Below are positions 34,903 through 44,094 of a DNA stretch of 64,000 nucleotides, piece by piece (position 1 is the first letter of the stretch; every line of letters starts with the position of its first letter). The position numbers and the translations under genes were made by a program. Below the pieces are notes generated by a model, which saw only the letters and a list, made by a program, of their open reading frames with translations, searched no databases and had not been told where the DNA came from. Source of the DNA: Amycolatopsis methanolica 239. GTDB taxonomy: Bacteria > Actinomycetota > Actinomycetes > Mycobacteriales > Pseudonocardiaceae. The stretch is from contig NZ_CP009110.1 of NCBI RefSeq assembly GCF_000739085.1, forward strand, positions 3,410,001 to 3,474,000. Reading direction: 5' to 3'.

Positions 34903-36117
34903 ACGGCGACCGCCGGGGCCCGTTCCGCGTCGTGCAGGACGAGGAAGTCCGCGACGAAGCAGGCGATCGCGCCCCCGGCGGTGCGGCCGATCCAAGTCGG
35001 GTACGAGCCGTCGCCCCAGCCGCTGGGGAACCCGACGAGCGTGGCGCCCGACGCCGGATCGGCCACCTGCGCGGCCGAGCCTCCGGTGAGGCCGACGAAG
35101 GTGTCCTCGAACGTGTTCTCGAGGATGCCCTCCATCGCGGCGAGGGCGTCGGCGTCCACGAAGCACCCCAGGCCCGCGTCCACGCCGAACCCGTAGAACT
35201 GCCCGTCCCCGAGCAGCGGCGGATCCTGACCCGGTTCGAGCGCCGGTTCCCGCGACACCACGGGTTCCGGGGAGATGGCCAGCCGGGCCGCGGCCACGCG
35301 CTCGTGGCCGGGATCGCCGGCGAACCGCACCACCGCGAGGTCCACGGGGTACTCGCCCGGCGCGACGGTGGCGGTGAACGGTTCGAGCCGGTTGTCCAGC
35401 CACCCCGGGTCCGCGGCGACCACCCGGCCGCTGGTCAGCCGGACGACGCCGGCGGGGCGCACTTCGGTCTCGACCTCCCGGTCCGACAGCGACCAGCGTC
35501 CTGGCCGGAAGAGCAGGTCCGCGTGGCGCGGCTGGAGCGGGGCCGCGGGCCGCCACAGCGGGCCGCCACAGCGGGTCGGCCGTTTCGTCCGGGCCGTGGT
35601 GCTCGCGCGTCCTGGCAGGCTGGCCGAGGAAGTCCGCCCACTCGCCGAACGGGGGAGCGGGCAGGTGCAGGCCGTCGGCCGGCCTCCGCTCGGTGGCCTC
35701 GCTCGTGTGGCTGCCGGGGATGTGGGTGATGGTGCGGACCGTGCCGTTCCGGGCGGAACGCGGACGTGCTGTGGCGGACGTGCCGGTCGTCGAACTCGGC
35801 CTGGTCCGGGTCGGCGTAGTGCCAGGCGGTGGAGCGCAGGCAGAACAGCCGCCGGTCGGGCAGGAGGCGGAACTCGATCTCGCGGTCCCGCCTGCCTGCC
35901 CGGTCGAAGCGCCAGAACCGCGCGAATCGGTGGCCCAGGCGATTTCGAGCATCGCCTGCGGCCGTTGCGCGCCCGGTGCGGCGAACGCGACGGCGTACTG
36001 CTCGCCGCGGCCGTCGCGGTCCCGGGCCGTGGCCGTGGTCAGCCGTCCGACGATCCGGCGGGTCTGCGGATCCCACCCCTCGCAGTACGCCGCGTCCAGC
36101 GGCACGCGCTCGTTCAT
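34896..36117 (-). pseudogene. DUF4241-domain protein gene with three frameshifts
   Basis: The trace starts at ATG 36115-36117 (MNERVPLDAAYCEGWDPQTR), shifts near 35930 to RFARFWRFDRAGRRDREIEF, shifts back near 35755 to RNGTVRTITHIPGSHTSEAT, and shifts again at an exact 13-base tandem duplication (GGGCCGCCACAGC twice, 35547-35572). The intact C-terminal DUF4241 half follows: SGRVVAADPGWLDNRLEPF, FYGFGVDAGLGCFVDADAL, GFPSGWGDGSYPTWIG. The reconstructed protein is about 400 residues, as in relatives. A start inside (ATG 35462) could still express the 188-residue C-terminal domain. Confidence 0.8.
35547..35572. repeat. 13-base perfect tandem duplication causing a frameshift
   Basis: The unit GGGCCGCCACAGC occurs twice head to tail. 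Removing one copy restores the DUF4241 frame (DPLWRP running into PLQPRHADLLFRPGRW), so this is the mutation that broke, or one of those that broke, the gene. Confidence 0.8.
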
Positions 36118-36127
36118 GCGGGGCACT

Positions 36128-36245
36128 CTAGGGACGCCCACCGACAGTTTCCGGCTTGAACGGCACCACCTGCCCGAACCGCACGAGTTCGCCGTAGTGC
36201 TCGGGCTGCACCGGGTTCAGCACGAGGTCCAGCAGCGCGGTCCCG
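36128..36245 (-). pseudogene. C-terminal fragment of an unidentified oxidoreductase-like gene
   Basis: About 38 residues, ALLDLVLNPVQPEHYGELV followed by RFGQVVPFKPETV, end at TGA 36128 in a stretch whose upstream sequence is non-coding or belongs to other remnants. It looks like the conserved end of a larger enzyme, family not identified. It lies nine bases upstream of the DUF4241 pseudogene start and next to an orphan LysR fragment. Confidence 0.35.
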
Positions 36246-36283
36246 GCCCTGCGCGGGCGCCGGGGCGTCGCGCACGTCCCACC

Positions 36284-36661
36284 ACAGCCGTGCCCGCGGC
36301 GCACCCGCTGGCGCGCGGGGAGTTCGTGGACATCGCGGACCTGCACGGGCAGCGGTGGATCGCGGGCACGGGCGACGACCGGGTGTTGGGGGTCTGGCCG
36401 GGCCTTGACGAGTGCCCCGAGGCCTACACCGCGCGCGACTGGCTGGCGAAGCTGCAACTGGTCGCGGCGGGATGTGGCATCACCACAGCGGCCGCCTCGC
36501 TCGCCCCGGTGGCGCCGGCGGGCGTGCGGGTGCTGCCGGTGCGCGGCGGACCGTCCGAACAGCGCCGCCTCCAGCCGGCCCGGATGCTGGGCCCGCAGCC
36601 GGAGGCAGCCGGGCGGGTGGCGGAGGCGCCGCGGGTGGCGGCGGTGGCGGCGCGGTCGTGA
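36284..36661 (+). pseudogene. LysR effector-domain fragment without DNA-binding domain
   Basis: In one frame, HPLARGEFVDIADLHGQRWI, ARDWLAKLQLVAAGCGITT and ASLAPVAPAGVRVLPVRGG match the last 110 residues of a LysR substrate-binding domain, stopping at TGA 36661. The helix-turn-helix half is missing and the upstream 40 bases belong to another remnant on the other strand. This is a junction of two truncated genes, as left by a deletion. Confidence 0.65.
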
Positions 36662-36738
36662 TCGTGCGCGCGGCGCACGTGCGGTTGCCACTGCCACCTG
36701 CAACACCGCCGGGGTGACACCCGCGTGTCGCGCGAGGG

Positions 36739-37713
36739 CTAGCCCTCGCTGCGTAGCTGGTAGCGCCGCTCGGCGTAGGCGAGGTCGTCCTTCCACAGCC
36801 GGGCGGCCGCGTGGCGCATCAGCGGGCGCAGCGCGGGCGCGGCGGTGCGCGCGAGCCGGAAGCCGGGCCGGGACGACGCCGCCACCACGGCCTCGATCAC
36901 GGCGGTGCGGGGGCGGCCGTCGCGGCCGGGGCCCAGCGGCGTGGCGTGCGTTTCGACCACGCTGCCGGCCCCCTCGCCCTCGGTGATGCGCATGACGATC
37001 GTCCGCGGGCCGGGGCAGGTGAACTCCGCCTGGACCGGCACGCCGAGCGTCGGGGTGACGCGGAAGGTCACCGAGACGAGGAACCGGTCGTCCTCCTCGG
37101 CCACGTCGACCTCGGCGGGCGCGGACAGCACCTTCAGGCGCGTGAACGAGTACGGGTGGAACCACGAGCCGTGCCACGGGTCGAGCCGGTTGGCGATCAC
37201 GTCCCGCGGCTCGCACACACCCTCCAGGCGCGCCACCGCGTCCACCCCACCACCAGGCCGGGCGGGGACGACCGGCGCGGGCAACGGCTCCTCGCCGCCG
37301 GCGCGATCCAGCCGCACCCACGCCAGCACCCCGTCGTCGAACGCGGGACGGCACGACCGCTCGTCCAGCCGCAGCCCGTGCCACCGGCAGATCAGGCCGC
37401 CGTCGTCGACCGAGCCCAGCGCCATCGGCGCGCCCAGGTGCGGGCACGCCCCCGGCCCGACCAGCAGCTTCCCGGCCCGGTCCCGCCACGCGACCAGCTC
37501 GATCCCCGCCACCGAGAACCCGTGGGGCCGGTCGCCACGCACGTCCCGGCTCGCCGCGAACACGTACCAGTTCCCCGACGGCCGCGCCTCGGCCCGCTTC
37601 AGCGCGGCCTCGATGAGCGACGGCTTCGCGTCCCGGTACGTGGGCTCCTGACGCGCCCACGGCGTGCGCGGGATCGGTTGCAGCGGCCAGTTCCGGGGCC
37701 AGCGCGGTGACAT
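36739..37713 (-). CDS. Rieske 2Fe-2S protein with DUF5914 (carotenoid-cluster oxygenase-like)
   Basis: 324 residues. The Rieske site is complete: GACPHLGAPM (Cys, His) and CRWHGL (Cys, His). The C-terminal part contains RLDPWHGSWFHPYSF, with His residues that could bind the mononuclear iron, and the rest fits DUF5914. Such genes sit in actinobacterial isorenieratene clusters and may hydroxylate or otherwise tailor the aromatic carotenoid ring; the reaction is unproven. It is the last gene of the overlapping crt operon, one base after crtU. A palindrome (GCGAGGGCTAGCCCTCGC, 36732-36749) covers its stop. Confidence 0.82.
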   Translation of the reverse strand: MSPRWPRNWPLQPIPRTPWARQEPTYRDAKPSLIEAALKRAEARPSGNWYVFAASRDVRGDRPHGFSVAGIELVAWRDRAGKLLVGPGACPHLGAPMALGSVDDGGLICRWHGLRLDERSCRPAFDDGVLAWVRLDRAGGEEPLPAPVVPARPGGGVDAVARLEGVCEPRDVIANRLDPWHGSWFHPYSFTRLKVLSAPAEVDVAEEDDRFLVSVTFRVTPTLGVPVQAEFTCPGPRTIVMRITEGEGAGSVVETHATPLGPGRDGRPRTAVIEAVVAASSRPGFRLARTAAPALRPLMRHAAARLWKDDLAYAERRYQLRSEG

Positions 37714-37714
37714 C

Positions 37715-39217
37715 TCACCCTCCTAACGCGGCCAGGGCCCGCAGCGGTGCGAACCGCCCGCGGACCGGCACGGTGGTCAGTTCGTGCCCGGCCAGCCCCC
37801 ACCGCGCGAGCAGGCAGTTCGCGGCGTGCCAGCCGGTCGCGGCCGCGCGTTCCATCAACGCGACCGGAAGGTCGATGCGGATCCCGTCCCCGGCCAGCAC
37901 GACCCCGTCGAACGGCGTGCGGACGCGGGGGCGGCGGGCGAAGTCGCCGACGCCGAACAGCGGGCAGTCCCGCCGCCACTGCACCAGCTCGCCGACGATC
38001 CGTGCGCCCGCGGTCTCCGGGTACAGCCGGTGCAGCCGGTCGACCAGTTGCTCGCGCAGCGCGACGACCTCGTCGGCGCAGGCGTAGGCGTGCAGCTCGA
38101 CGACGGACCCACCGTGCTCGGCGGCCCAGGTCGCGGCCTCCCGTTCGTACCGGTCCAGCACGCTGATGTTGTCCAGCGGGTCGAGCCCGCCGGTGGCGAG
38201 GAACGCGGGGCGGTCCGGCGCGACGGGGCGGTCCAGCCACAGCCGGTGCACGAGGAACGGCGGCGCGATCCGCAGCCCGAGCACCCGCGACCGCCAGTCC
38301 CCGTCGGCGAGATCCGGCGACGCCGACACGATCGACTGCAGCCCGGACACGTCCGCCGCGAGCACCACACCGTCGGCGGCGAGACCGTCGACGGACCAGC
38401 GCGAGCCGTCGCGCGCCACGACTCCGGCCTCGGTGCCGGTGCGGAACCGCACGCCCAGACCCGCCAGATACGCCCGCAGCGGCTCCCACAGCGCGGTGTC
38501 GTAGGCCGAGTCCGGCACGTCGAACACGAGCCCCTCGGACGAGCCGAGGAAGTACAGGTGGAACATCGTCGCCAGCTCCGCGGCCGACATCTCCGACGGC
38601 GGCGCGAAGAAGCTGCGGGAGAACACCTCGAACGCCAGGTGCCGGGCGGCCGGCGGGAAGTTGATGCGCTCCAGGAACGTCGCCGCGTCCACGTCGTCGA
38701 GCCGGTCGTAGGTGCCCGGCACCGACACCGCGGCCAGCGGCGCGGCGGCGCGGGCGTTGAGCCGCAGCAGGTCCCGGACGCGGAAGGTGGGGCTGCGCAA
38801 CGCGAAGGCGAGCGCGTTCCACGGCGGCGTGCTCGGCAGCCCGCGGAAGGTGTCGCGGCGTCCTTCGCCGTCGACGAGCGGGTAGTCGGCGACCGGGCGC
38901 AGCCGCGACAGGCCCGGGTCGGCGCGGCGCAGCAGCGCGCGCAGGTTGTAGTACTGCCGGAAGAACGCGTGGAAGCCGCGGCTCATCGACACGGTGCTGC
39001 CGTCGGCGAGCCGGTCGGTCCACGCCGACACGCGCCCGCCGAGCTCGTCCTGCCGCTCGACGACCGTGACGGCGACACCGCGCTCGGCCAGCCCGGTGGC
39101 CGCGGTGAGCCCGGCGATCCCGCCGCCCACCACCACGACCTCCGGCCGGTGCGGCAGCGTGCGGGCGTCCGGCGCGCCGACGGGGGCGCGGTGCCGGACG
39201 GCGCGGCGGTCGGTCAC
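37715..39217 (-). CDS. crtU: Beta-carotene desaturase/methyltransferase CrtU-like
   Basis: 500 residues, GTG start sharing GTGA with the upstream methyltransferase stop. FAD dinucleotide motif EVVVVGGGIAGLTAATGLAERG, followed by MSRGFHAFFRQYYNLRALLRR and a C-terminal GVVLAGDGIRIDLPVALMERA, as in the CrtU/Rieske-linked FAD family that turns beta-ionone rings into phi aromatic rings (isorenieratene). It depends on FAD and acts on membrane-bound carotene. Given CrtYc/CrtYd next to it, the pathway is phytoene, lycopene, beta-carotene, aromatic carotenoid. Confidence 0.88.
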   Translation of the reverse strand: MTDRRAVRHRAPVGAPDARTLPHRPEVVVVGGGIAGLTAATGLAERGVAVTVVERQDELGGRVSAWTDRLADGSTVSMSRGFHAFFRQYYNLRALLRRADPGLSRLRPVADYPLVDGEGRRDTFRGLPSTPPWNALAFALRSPTFRVRDLLRLNARAAAPLAAVSVPGTYDRLDDVDAATFLERINFPPAARHLAFEVFSRSFFAPPSEMSAAELATMFHLYFLGSSEGLVFDVPDSAYDTALWEPLRAYLAGLGVRFRTGTEAGVVARDGSRWSVDGLAADGVVLAADVSGLQSIVSASPDLADGDWRSRVLGLRIAPPFLVHRLWLDRPVAPDRPAFLATGGLDPLDNISVLDRYEREAATWAAEHGGSVVELHAYACADEVVALREQLVDRLHRLYPETAGARIVGELVQWRRDCPLFGVGDFARRPRVRTPFDGVVLAGDGIRIDLPVALMERAAATGWHAANCLLARWGLAGHELTTVPVRGRFAPLRALAALGG

Positions 39218-39948
39218 GCGGGCTCCCCGGGGTTGGTGGCCAGGAAGGTGTGCACGACGCCGCGCTGCCAGCCGGTCATCGTCTCGCTGTGCACGGCGGT
39301 GAACCCCGCGCCCGCGAGCCGTTGCCGGAACCGCGCGGCGCCGTCGAAGGCGAGGACGCTGCGCCACAGGTGCCGGTAGAGCGTCGCGTCGCCGGTCGCC
39401 ACCCGGCCCGCCGGGATGATGATGCTCCAGCACACCGCGTGCCATACCAGGCGGGCGGCGAGCGAGTCGCGCACCGAGTATTCGTGCGCGGCGAACGTGC
39501 CGCCCGGCTTCAGCAGGGCCCGCAACGCGCGCAGCTGCCCGTCCGGATCCGCGAGGTTGCGGATCAGGTACGCGGCGAAGATCCCGTCGAACGGCCCGGA
39601 AATCCCGGATCCGGCGAGCTCCTCGGCCCGGCTGTGGACGAAGTGGACGGTCGGGGGCCAGGACTTCCGCCGCGCCTGGGCGAGCATCTCGGTGGAGGCG
39701 TCGAAGGCGACGATCTCGGCGTGCGGCGCGGCCGCCAGCAACGCCGCGGTGGAGGCGCCGGTCCCGCAGCCCGCGTCGAGCAGCCGCAGGCCCCGGCCGC
39801 CGCCGGGCAGGCGCATCCGGCGGGCCGACAGGCGCAGGTGCTCGTGGTAGCCCGGGTTGGCGCCGACCAGCCGGTCGTAGGCGGCGGCGCCGGTGTCGAA
39901 CGCGCCGGGCACCTCGTGGCAGGCCAGGCCGGTGCGGTCCACGGTCAT
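39214..39948 (-). CDS. Class I SAM-dependent methyltransferase in the carotenoid operon
   Basis: 244 residues from ATG 39946-39948 after AAGGAGGAGG. SAM motif LRLLDAGCGTGASTAALL, post-I AEIVAFDASTEML, and LLKPGGTFAAHEYSV. It resembles UbiE/quinone-type methyltransferases. In this operon it may help ring methyl migration or methylate a hydroxylated carotenoid. It overlaps crtYd (start) and crtU (stop) by four bases each. Confidence 0.82.
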   Translation of the reverse strand: MTVDRTGLACHEVPGAFDTGAAAYDRLVGANPGYHEHLRLSARRMRLPGGGRGLRLLDAGCGTGASTAALLAAAPHAEIVAFDASTEMLAQARRKSWPPTVHFVHSRAEELAGSGISGPFDGIFAAYLIRNLADPDGQLRALRALLKPGGTFAAHEYSVRDSLAARLVWHAVCWSIIIPAGRVATGDATLYRHLWRSVLAFDGAARFRQRLAGAGFTAVHSETMTGWQRGVVHTFLATNPGEPA

Positions 39949-40262
39949 GCCTCCTCCTTGGCGGTGCGCCGTTCCCACAGCAGCAGCACGGCGGTGACCA
40001 GGGCGAACCCGAACAGGAAGTCCTCGACCGGGATGTCCCACGGGAAGCGCAGCCCGCTGGTGTGCTCGGGCGCGTACAGCACGATCGGCGCGCTCAGCTT
40101 GGTGAGCCAGCCGTCTACCGGGATCTGGAAGCCGACCACGATGGCCATCGAGATCCAGTAGGCGGGCTTGCGGAACAACCCGGTGCGCAGGTAGGCCAGC
40201 TCCCATGCGCACACGGCGATCACCGCGAGCACCGACGGCAGCGTGTACCCCAGCCCGGTCAC
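39945..40262 (-). CDS. crtYd: Lycopene cyclase subunit, CrtYd type
   Basis: 105 residues, GTG start 40260-40262 overlapping the crtYc stop as GTGA. Three helices with the cyclase motif IPVEDFLFGFALV. CrtYc and CrtYd form a heterodimeric lycopene cyclase in actinobacteria. Its stop overlaps the methyltransferase start. Confidence 0.88.
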   Translation of the reverse strand: MTGLGYTLPSVLAVIAVCAWELAYLRTGLFRKPAYWISMAIVVGFQIPVDGWLTKLSAPIVLYAPEHTSGLRFPWDIPVEDFLFGFALVTAVLLLWERRTAKEEA

Positions 40263-40594
40263 CGCCGCACCTTCCGCAGCTCGTGCAGGCGGCCGAGCAT
40301 CGCCTGCACGCACCCGTAGGTCAGCACCCCGCACACCGGGATGACCAGGAAGAACAGCAGCTCCTCCAGCGGGACGGCGAACGGCAGCCGCACCCCGGTG
40401 ACGTATTCGGGGTTGTACCACCAGACTCCGGCGGCGATCGCGATCGCGTCCCACACGAGGAACACCAGCGCGACCGGCAGCACCGCGCGCGCCAGCGCGA
40501 CCGGGCGCCGGTAGACGCGCGCGCCCAGGAACTCCAGCGGCAGGGTGATCGCCAGGCACCCCGCCAGGACGAGCAGGTACTGGTAGTGGTCCAT
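40259..40594 (-). CDS. crtYc: Lycopene cyclase subunit, CrtYc type
   Basis: 111 residues beginning MDHYQYLLVLAG, three helices and the motif VPLEELLFFLVIPV, the hallmark PxE(E/D)xxFF of heterodimeric cyclases. The ATG follows the crtB stop directly. Acts with CrtYd to cyclise lycopene ends in the membrane. Confidence 0.9.
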   Translation of the reverse strand: MDHYQYLLVLAGCLAITLPLEFLGARVYRRPVALARAVLPVALVFLVWDAIAIAAGVWWYNPEYVTGVRLPFAVPLEELLFFLVIPVCGVLTYGCVQAMLGRLHELRKVRR

Positions 40595-41557
40595 TCACGC
40601 CCACCTCTCCGTCGCGGCCGCGGTCAGGTCCGCCGCGCGCCGGCCGCGCCGCGCCCACATCGCCCGCGCCAGCCCGGACAGCGCCAGCCGCACCCGGCGG
40701 GCGCGGCCGACCCGGGCCCGGTGGGCGAACACCGCGAACTCGGCCGCCTCGATCCGGTCCAGGATCTCCGAGTACAGCACCAGAGCGGTCGCGATGCACG
40801 GCCGGGACACCGGGTGCAGCCGGTCGATGCCGGCCCGCGCGTAGGCGTAGACCTCGCGGGTGGTGGCGTGCTGGGCGGCCAGCGCCGCGCGCACCCTGGG
40901 GTCGGTGCGGCCGTGCCGGTGGCACCACAGCAGCAGGTCGCGGTCGACGCCGAACGCGGCGAGCTCGTCGGCGGGCAGGTAGACGCGGCCGCGGTCGAGG
41001 TCCTCGGCGACGTCACGCAGGAAGTTGGTCAGCTGGAAGGCCTTGCCCAGCGCCGCCGCGTAGGGCGCGGCCTCCGCCTGCTCGCCGACGGTGCCCAGCA
41101 CAGGCAGCATCTGCAGGCCGATCACCTCCGCCGAGCCGTGCACGTAGCGGTCCAGCGCGGCGCGGTCGGCGTAGCCGGTGACGGTGAGGTCCATCCGCAT
41201 CGAGTCGAGGAACGCGGTGAACAGGTCGCGGCGGATCCCGTAGCGGCCGGCGGTGTCCACCACGGCCGCGAGGACCGGGTCGTCGCTGCGGCCGCTGTCC
41301 AGGCCGGCGAACAGCTCCGCGGAAAGCGCTTCCAGGCGCCGCGCCGGATCGCTGCCGGGGGGAGCGGAGTCGACGATGTCGTCGGCGAAGCGGGCGAACC
41401 CGTAGAGCGCGTGCACGGCCGGGCGCTGCGCCTTGGTCAGCAGGCGCGTCGCGAGGTAGTAGGTGCGGCCGTGCTCGGCGTTGAGGCGGCGGCAGCGGAC
41501 GTAGGCCTCGCGCAGGCGTGGCTCGGTGATCCCGGCGGCGTCCAGGGCCCCGGTCAT
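40595..41557 (-). CDS. crtB: Phytoene synthase
   Basis: 320 residues. First Asp-rich motif [10 protein letters not shown] (Asp59, Asp60, Asp63) and second [16 protein letters not shown] bind Mg-diphosphate; [11 protein letters not shown] precedes the second. It condenses two GGPP to phytoene. It overlaps crtI as ATGA and directly precedes crtYc. No GGPP synthase (crtE) is in this operon, so the precursor must come from elsewhere in the genome. Confidence 0.92.
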   Translation of the reverse strand: MTGALDAAGITEPRLREAYVRCRRLNAEHGRTYYLATRLLTKAQRPAVHALYGFARFADDIVDSAPPGSDPARRLEALSAELFAGLDSGRSDDPVLAAVVDTAGRYGIRRDLFTAFLDSMRMDLTVTGYADRAALDRYVHGSAEVIGLQMLPVLGTVGEQAEAAPYAAALGKAFQLTNFLRDVAEDLDRGRVYLPADELAAFGVDRDLLLWCHRHGRTDPRVRAALAAQHATTREVYAYARAGIDRLHPVSRPCIATALVLYSEILDRIEAAEFAVFAHRARVGRARRVRLALSGLARAMWARRGRRAADLTAAATERWA

Positions 41558-43053
41558 CGCGCCGCCACCAGTGGACGGGTCACGCGGGCGCCGGTGATCC
41601 GGTCGGCGGCGAGGCGTCCAGACACCAGCGCGGTCGGCACGCCCACCCCGGGGGCGGTGCTGCCGCCGGCGAGCACGACGTTGCCGGCGCCGCGCACCAG
41701 GTTGCGCGGCCGGAACGGGCCGGTCTGCGCGACGGTGTGCGCCAGCGCGAACGGGGTGCCGGCCAGCATGCCCTGCCGCGCCCAGTCGGCCGGGGTGACG
41801 ACGTGCCTGGCCTCGATGCCGTCGCCGAGCCCGGGCAGCAGCCGCTCGGCGACGTGGCCGAGGACCTCGTCGGCGTAGGCGTCCCCGACGCGGTCCCAGT
41901 CCACCGGGCCGCGCCGCAGGTTCGGCGCGGGCGCCAGCACGTAGAGCAGGTCGCGGCCGTCCGGCGCGAGCGCGGGGTCGGTGGCCGTCGGCCGGGTCAC
42001 CAGCAGGGAGGGATCGCTCATCAGCCGCCCTTCGTGGATCAGCTCGTGGAACGTCCGCCGCCACGCCGCGCCGAACAGAATGGTGTGGTGCGCCGTGTCG
42101 CACCGCTGCCGCGTCCCGACGTGCACGACGACCGCGGACGGCGCGGGCCGCAGCGGCACCGGCCGGCGCGGGGTCCGGCCGAGCAGCTCGTAGGCCGTGG
42201 GCAGCTCGGTGGTGAGCACGACGGCGTCGGCGGGCAGGCTGCCGCCGGTGGTCTCCACCGCGGTCACCCGCGAGCCGGACCGCCGCAGCGCCGTGACCTC
42301 GGCGCCGTAGCGGAACTCCACCCCGGCGTCCGCGGCCGCCGCGGCCAGGGCGTCGGGCAGCGCGCGCATGCCGCCGCGCGGGAAGAACACCCCGGCCACG
42401 GTGTCCATGTAGGCGATCACCGCGTACACGGCCAGCGCGTGCTGGGGGGACTGCCCGGCGTAGAGCGACTGGAAGGAGAACACCCGGCGCAGTCGCTCGT
42501 CGCGGAGGAAGCGGCCGATCTTGCGGTCCAGCGGCCCGAAGGCGCCCATCGCGACCAGCCGGGCCAGGTGCGGGGTGACCAGGGCGAGCGGGGAGTCGAA
42601 GTTGGCGCCGATGAACCGGTCGAACTCGGTCCGGTAGAGCCGGGTGAGCCACTGGCGCAGCCGGCGGTAGCCGTCCGCTTCGGACGGTCCGGCGAACGCG
42701 CGCACCGCTTCGGTCATGGCCTCGGGGTCGCTGTGCACGTCGAGGCTGCTGCCGTCGGCGAAGCGGGCGCGGTAGGCGGGGGTGACCGGGACGAGGTCGA
42801 GCCGGTTCGCCAGGCTGTCGCCGACCGCGGCGAGGGTCTCGTCGACCAGATCGGGCATGGTCAGCACGGTGGGCCCGGTGTCCACGCGGTAGCCGTCCAG
42901 GTCCAGCCGCCCGGCCCGGCCGCCGGGCACCGGGGCGCGCTCGACGACGGTCACCTGCCGTCCCCGCCCGGCCAGGTGCAGCGCCGCCGCCAGCCCGGAC
43001 AGCCCCGCACCCACCACGACGATCCGGTCCGCCGGGCCCGTCACGGTCCGCAT
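41554..43053 (-). CDS. crtI: Phytoene desaturase
   Basis: 499 residues from ATG 43051-43053 with GAGGGGTGG upstream; a longer frame to 43119 lacks a ribosome site. FAD motif [22 protein letters not shown], then [33 protein letters not shown] and the C-terminal [23 protein letters not shown], all standard for bacterial CrtI. It introduces four double bonds into phytoene to give lycopene. First gene of the operon; its upstream gap carries repeated AACGTTGC boxes. Confidence 0.92.
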   Translation of the reverse strand: MRTVTGPADRIVVVGAGLSGLAAALHLAGRGRQVTVVERAPVPGGRAGRLDLDGYRVDTGPTVLTMPDLVDETLAAVGDSLANRLDLVPVTPAYRARFADGSSLDVHSDPEAMTEAVRAFAGPSEADGYRRLRQWLTRLYRTEFDRFIGANFDSPLALVTPHLARLVAMGAFGPLDRKIGRFLRDERLRRVFSFQSLYAGQSPQHALAVYAVIAYMDTVAGVFFPRGGMRALPDALAAAAADAGVEFRYGAEVTALRRSGSRVTAVETTGGSLPADAVVLTTELPTAYELLGRTPRRPVPLRPAPSAVVVHVGTRQRCDTAHHTILFGAAWRRTFHELIHEGRLMSDPSLLVTRPTATDPALAPDGRDLLYVLAPAPNLRRGPVDWDRVGDAYADEVLGHVAERLLPGLGDGIEARHVVTPADWARQGMLAGTPFALAHTVAQTGPFRPRNLVRGAGNVVLAGGSTAPGVGVPTALVSGRLAADRITGARVTRPLVAAR

Positions 43054-43088
43054 CCAGCCACCCCTCACTCGACAACCCGGACAGGTAA

Positions 43089-43107
43089 AACGTTGCACGA
43101 ACGTTGC
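43089..43107. promoter_or_regulatory. Direct repeat AACGTTGC, candidate operator of the crt operon
   Basis: AACGTTGC occurs at 43089-43096 and 43100-43107, exactly 11 bases apart (one helical turn on the same face), in the 99-base gap between crtI and the divergent gene at 43153. Direct half-sites with 11-base spacing are what CarH/LitR-type MerR light regulators use in other carotenogenic bacteria; no such regulator is in the window. Confidence 0.45.
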
Positions 43108-43152
43108 GCCGTTGTCCACTCGGTGAGCCTGCCGCCCTGCGGACTAGCGTAG

Positions 43153-44094
43153 GTGACGGACGCCGGGCCGACCGAGCACGAGGAGGACGTGGTGGGAGAC
43201 CTGCTGGGCCCCGGGCCCGCGCCGAGGAAGCGGTTGCGGGAGCTGCTGGCGGAGCCGGGGCCGCTGGTGGCGCCCGGCGCCTACGACGCGCTCACGGCGC
43301 GGCTGGTCGAGCAGGCCGGGTTCGACGTGGTCTACTTGACCGGGTTCGGCACCACCGCCTCGCTGATCGGGCGGCCCGACGTCGGCCTGCTGACCGGCAC
43401 GGAGATGATCGACAACGCGCGGCGCATCGTGTCGGCCGTCGACGTGCCGGTGATCGCCGACGCCGACACCGGCTACGGCAACGCCCTCAACGTGGTCCGC
43501 ACCGTGCAGGCCTACGAGCAGGCCGGGGTGGCGGGCATCCACCTGGAGGACCAGGTCAGCCCGAAGAAGTGCGGCCACTTGAGCGGCAAGGCCGTCATCC
43601 CGCGCGAGGAGATGGCCGGCAAGCTCCGGGCCGCCGCCGCGGCCCGCCGGGACCCGGACTTCGTGCTGATCGCGCGCACCGACGCCGCCGCCGTGCACGG
43701 GCTCGCCGACGCGGTCGACCGCGCCCGCGCCTACGCCGAAGCCGGCGCCGACCTGCTGTTCGTGGAGGCCCCGACCAGCGAGGAGGACATCGCCACCGTC
43801 GCGCGGGAGCTGTCCGGGGTCGCCCCGCTGGTGTTCAACTGGGCCGAGGGCGGCCGCACCCCGCCGCTGTCCCTGGAGCGGATCCGCGAGCTGGGCTTCT
43901 CGCTCGTGCTGTACCCGATCGGCACGCTGCTCGCCGCGACCGCGGGTGTCCGCGCCCTGCTGGACGCCGTGCGCCGGGACGGGACGCCCGCGGCCGCGCT
44001 GCCCGGACTGCCGTCGTTCGGCGAGTTCACCGACCTCATCGGGCTGCCCGAGGTGTCCGATCTGGAGGCGCGGTTCGCGGGGGAGTCCGGTTAG
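43153..44094 (+). CDS. Isocitrate lyase/PEP mutase-family enzyme
   Basis: 313 residues, GTG start 43153. Barrel signature [17 protein letters not shown] and the loop KKCGHLSGK with the active Cys of 2-methylisocitrate lyase, oxaloacetate decarboxylase and related enzymes; the IARTDA and [10 protein letters not shown] segments bind Mg. The exact reaction (C-C cleavage versus phosphonate chemistry) cannot be told; KKCGH favours a lyase. Divergent from the crt operon, and its stop overlaps the end of the GH43 gene. Confidence 0.85.
   Translation: MTDAGPTEHEEDVVGDLLGPGPAPRKRLRELLAEPGPLVAPGAYDALTARLVEQAGFDVVYLTGFGTTASLIGRPDVGLLTGTEMIDNARRIVSAVDVPVIADADTGYGNALNVVRTVQAYEQAGVAGIHLEDQVSPKKCGHLSGKAVIPREEMAGKLRAAAAARRDPDFVLIARTDAAAVHGLADAVDRARAYAEAGADLLFVEAPTSEEDIATVARELSGVAPLVFNWAEGGRTPPLSLERIRELGFSLVLYPIGTLLAATAGVRALLDAVRRDGTPAAALPGLPSFGEFTDLIGLPEVSDLEARFAGESG

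Noticed and set aside
33109-36141. 1010-residue minus-strand frame
   Set aside because: Most of it is the antisense of the LGFP amidase gene. Only its first 65 residues and a later segment belong to the real, frameshifted DUF4241 gene.
36732-36749. Palindrome GCGAGGGCTAGCCCTCGC as terminator of the crt operon
   Set aside because: It has no loop and overlaps the last codons and stop of the Rieske gene; it may be chance from coding constraints.
40595-43075. 826-residue minus-strand frame that seems to fuse CrtI and CrtB
   Set aside because: The upstream part is crtI in the wrong frame; CrtB starts at ATG 41557, overlapping the crtI stop. There is no fusion.
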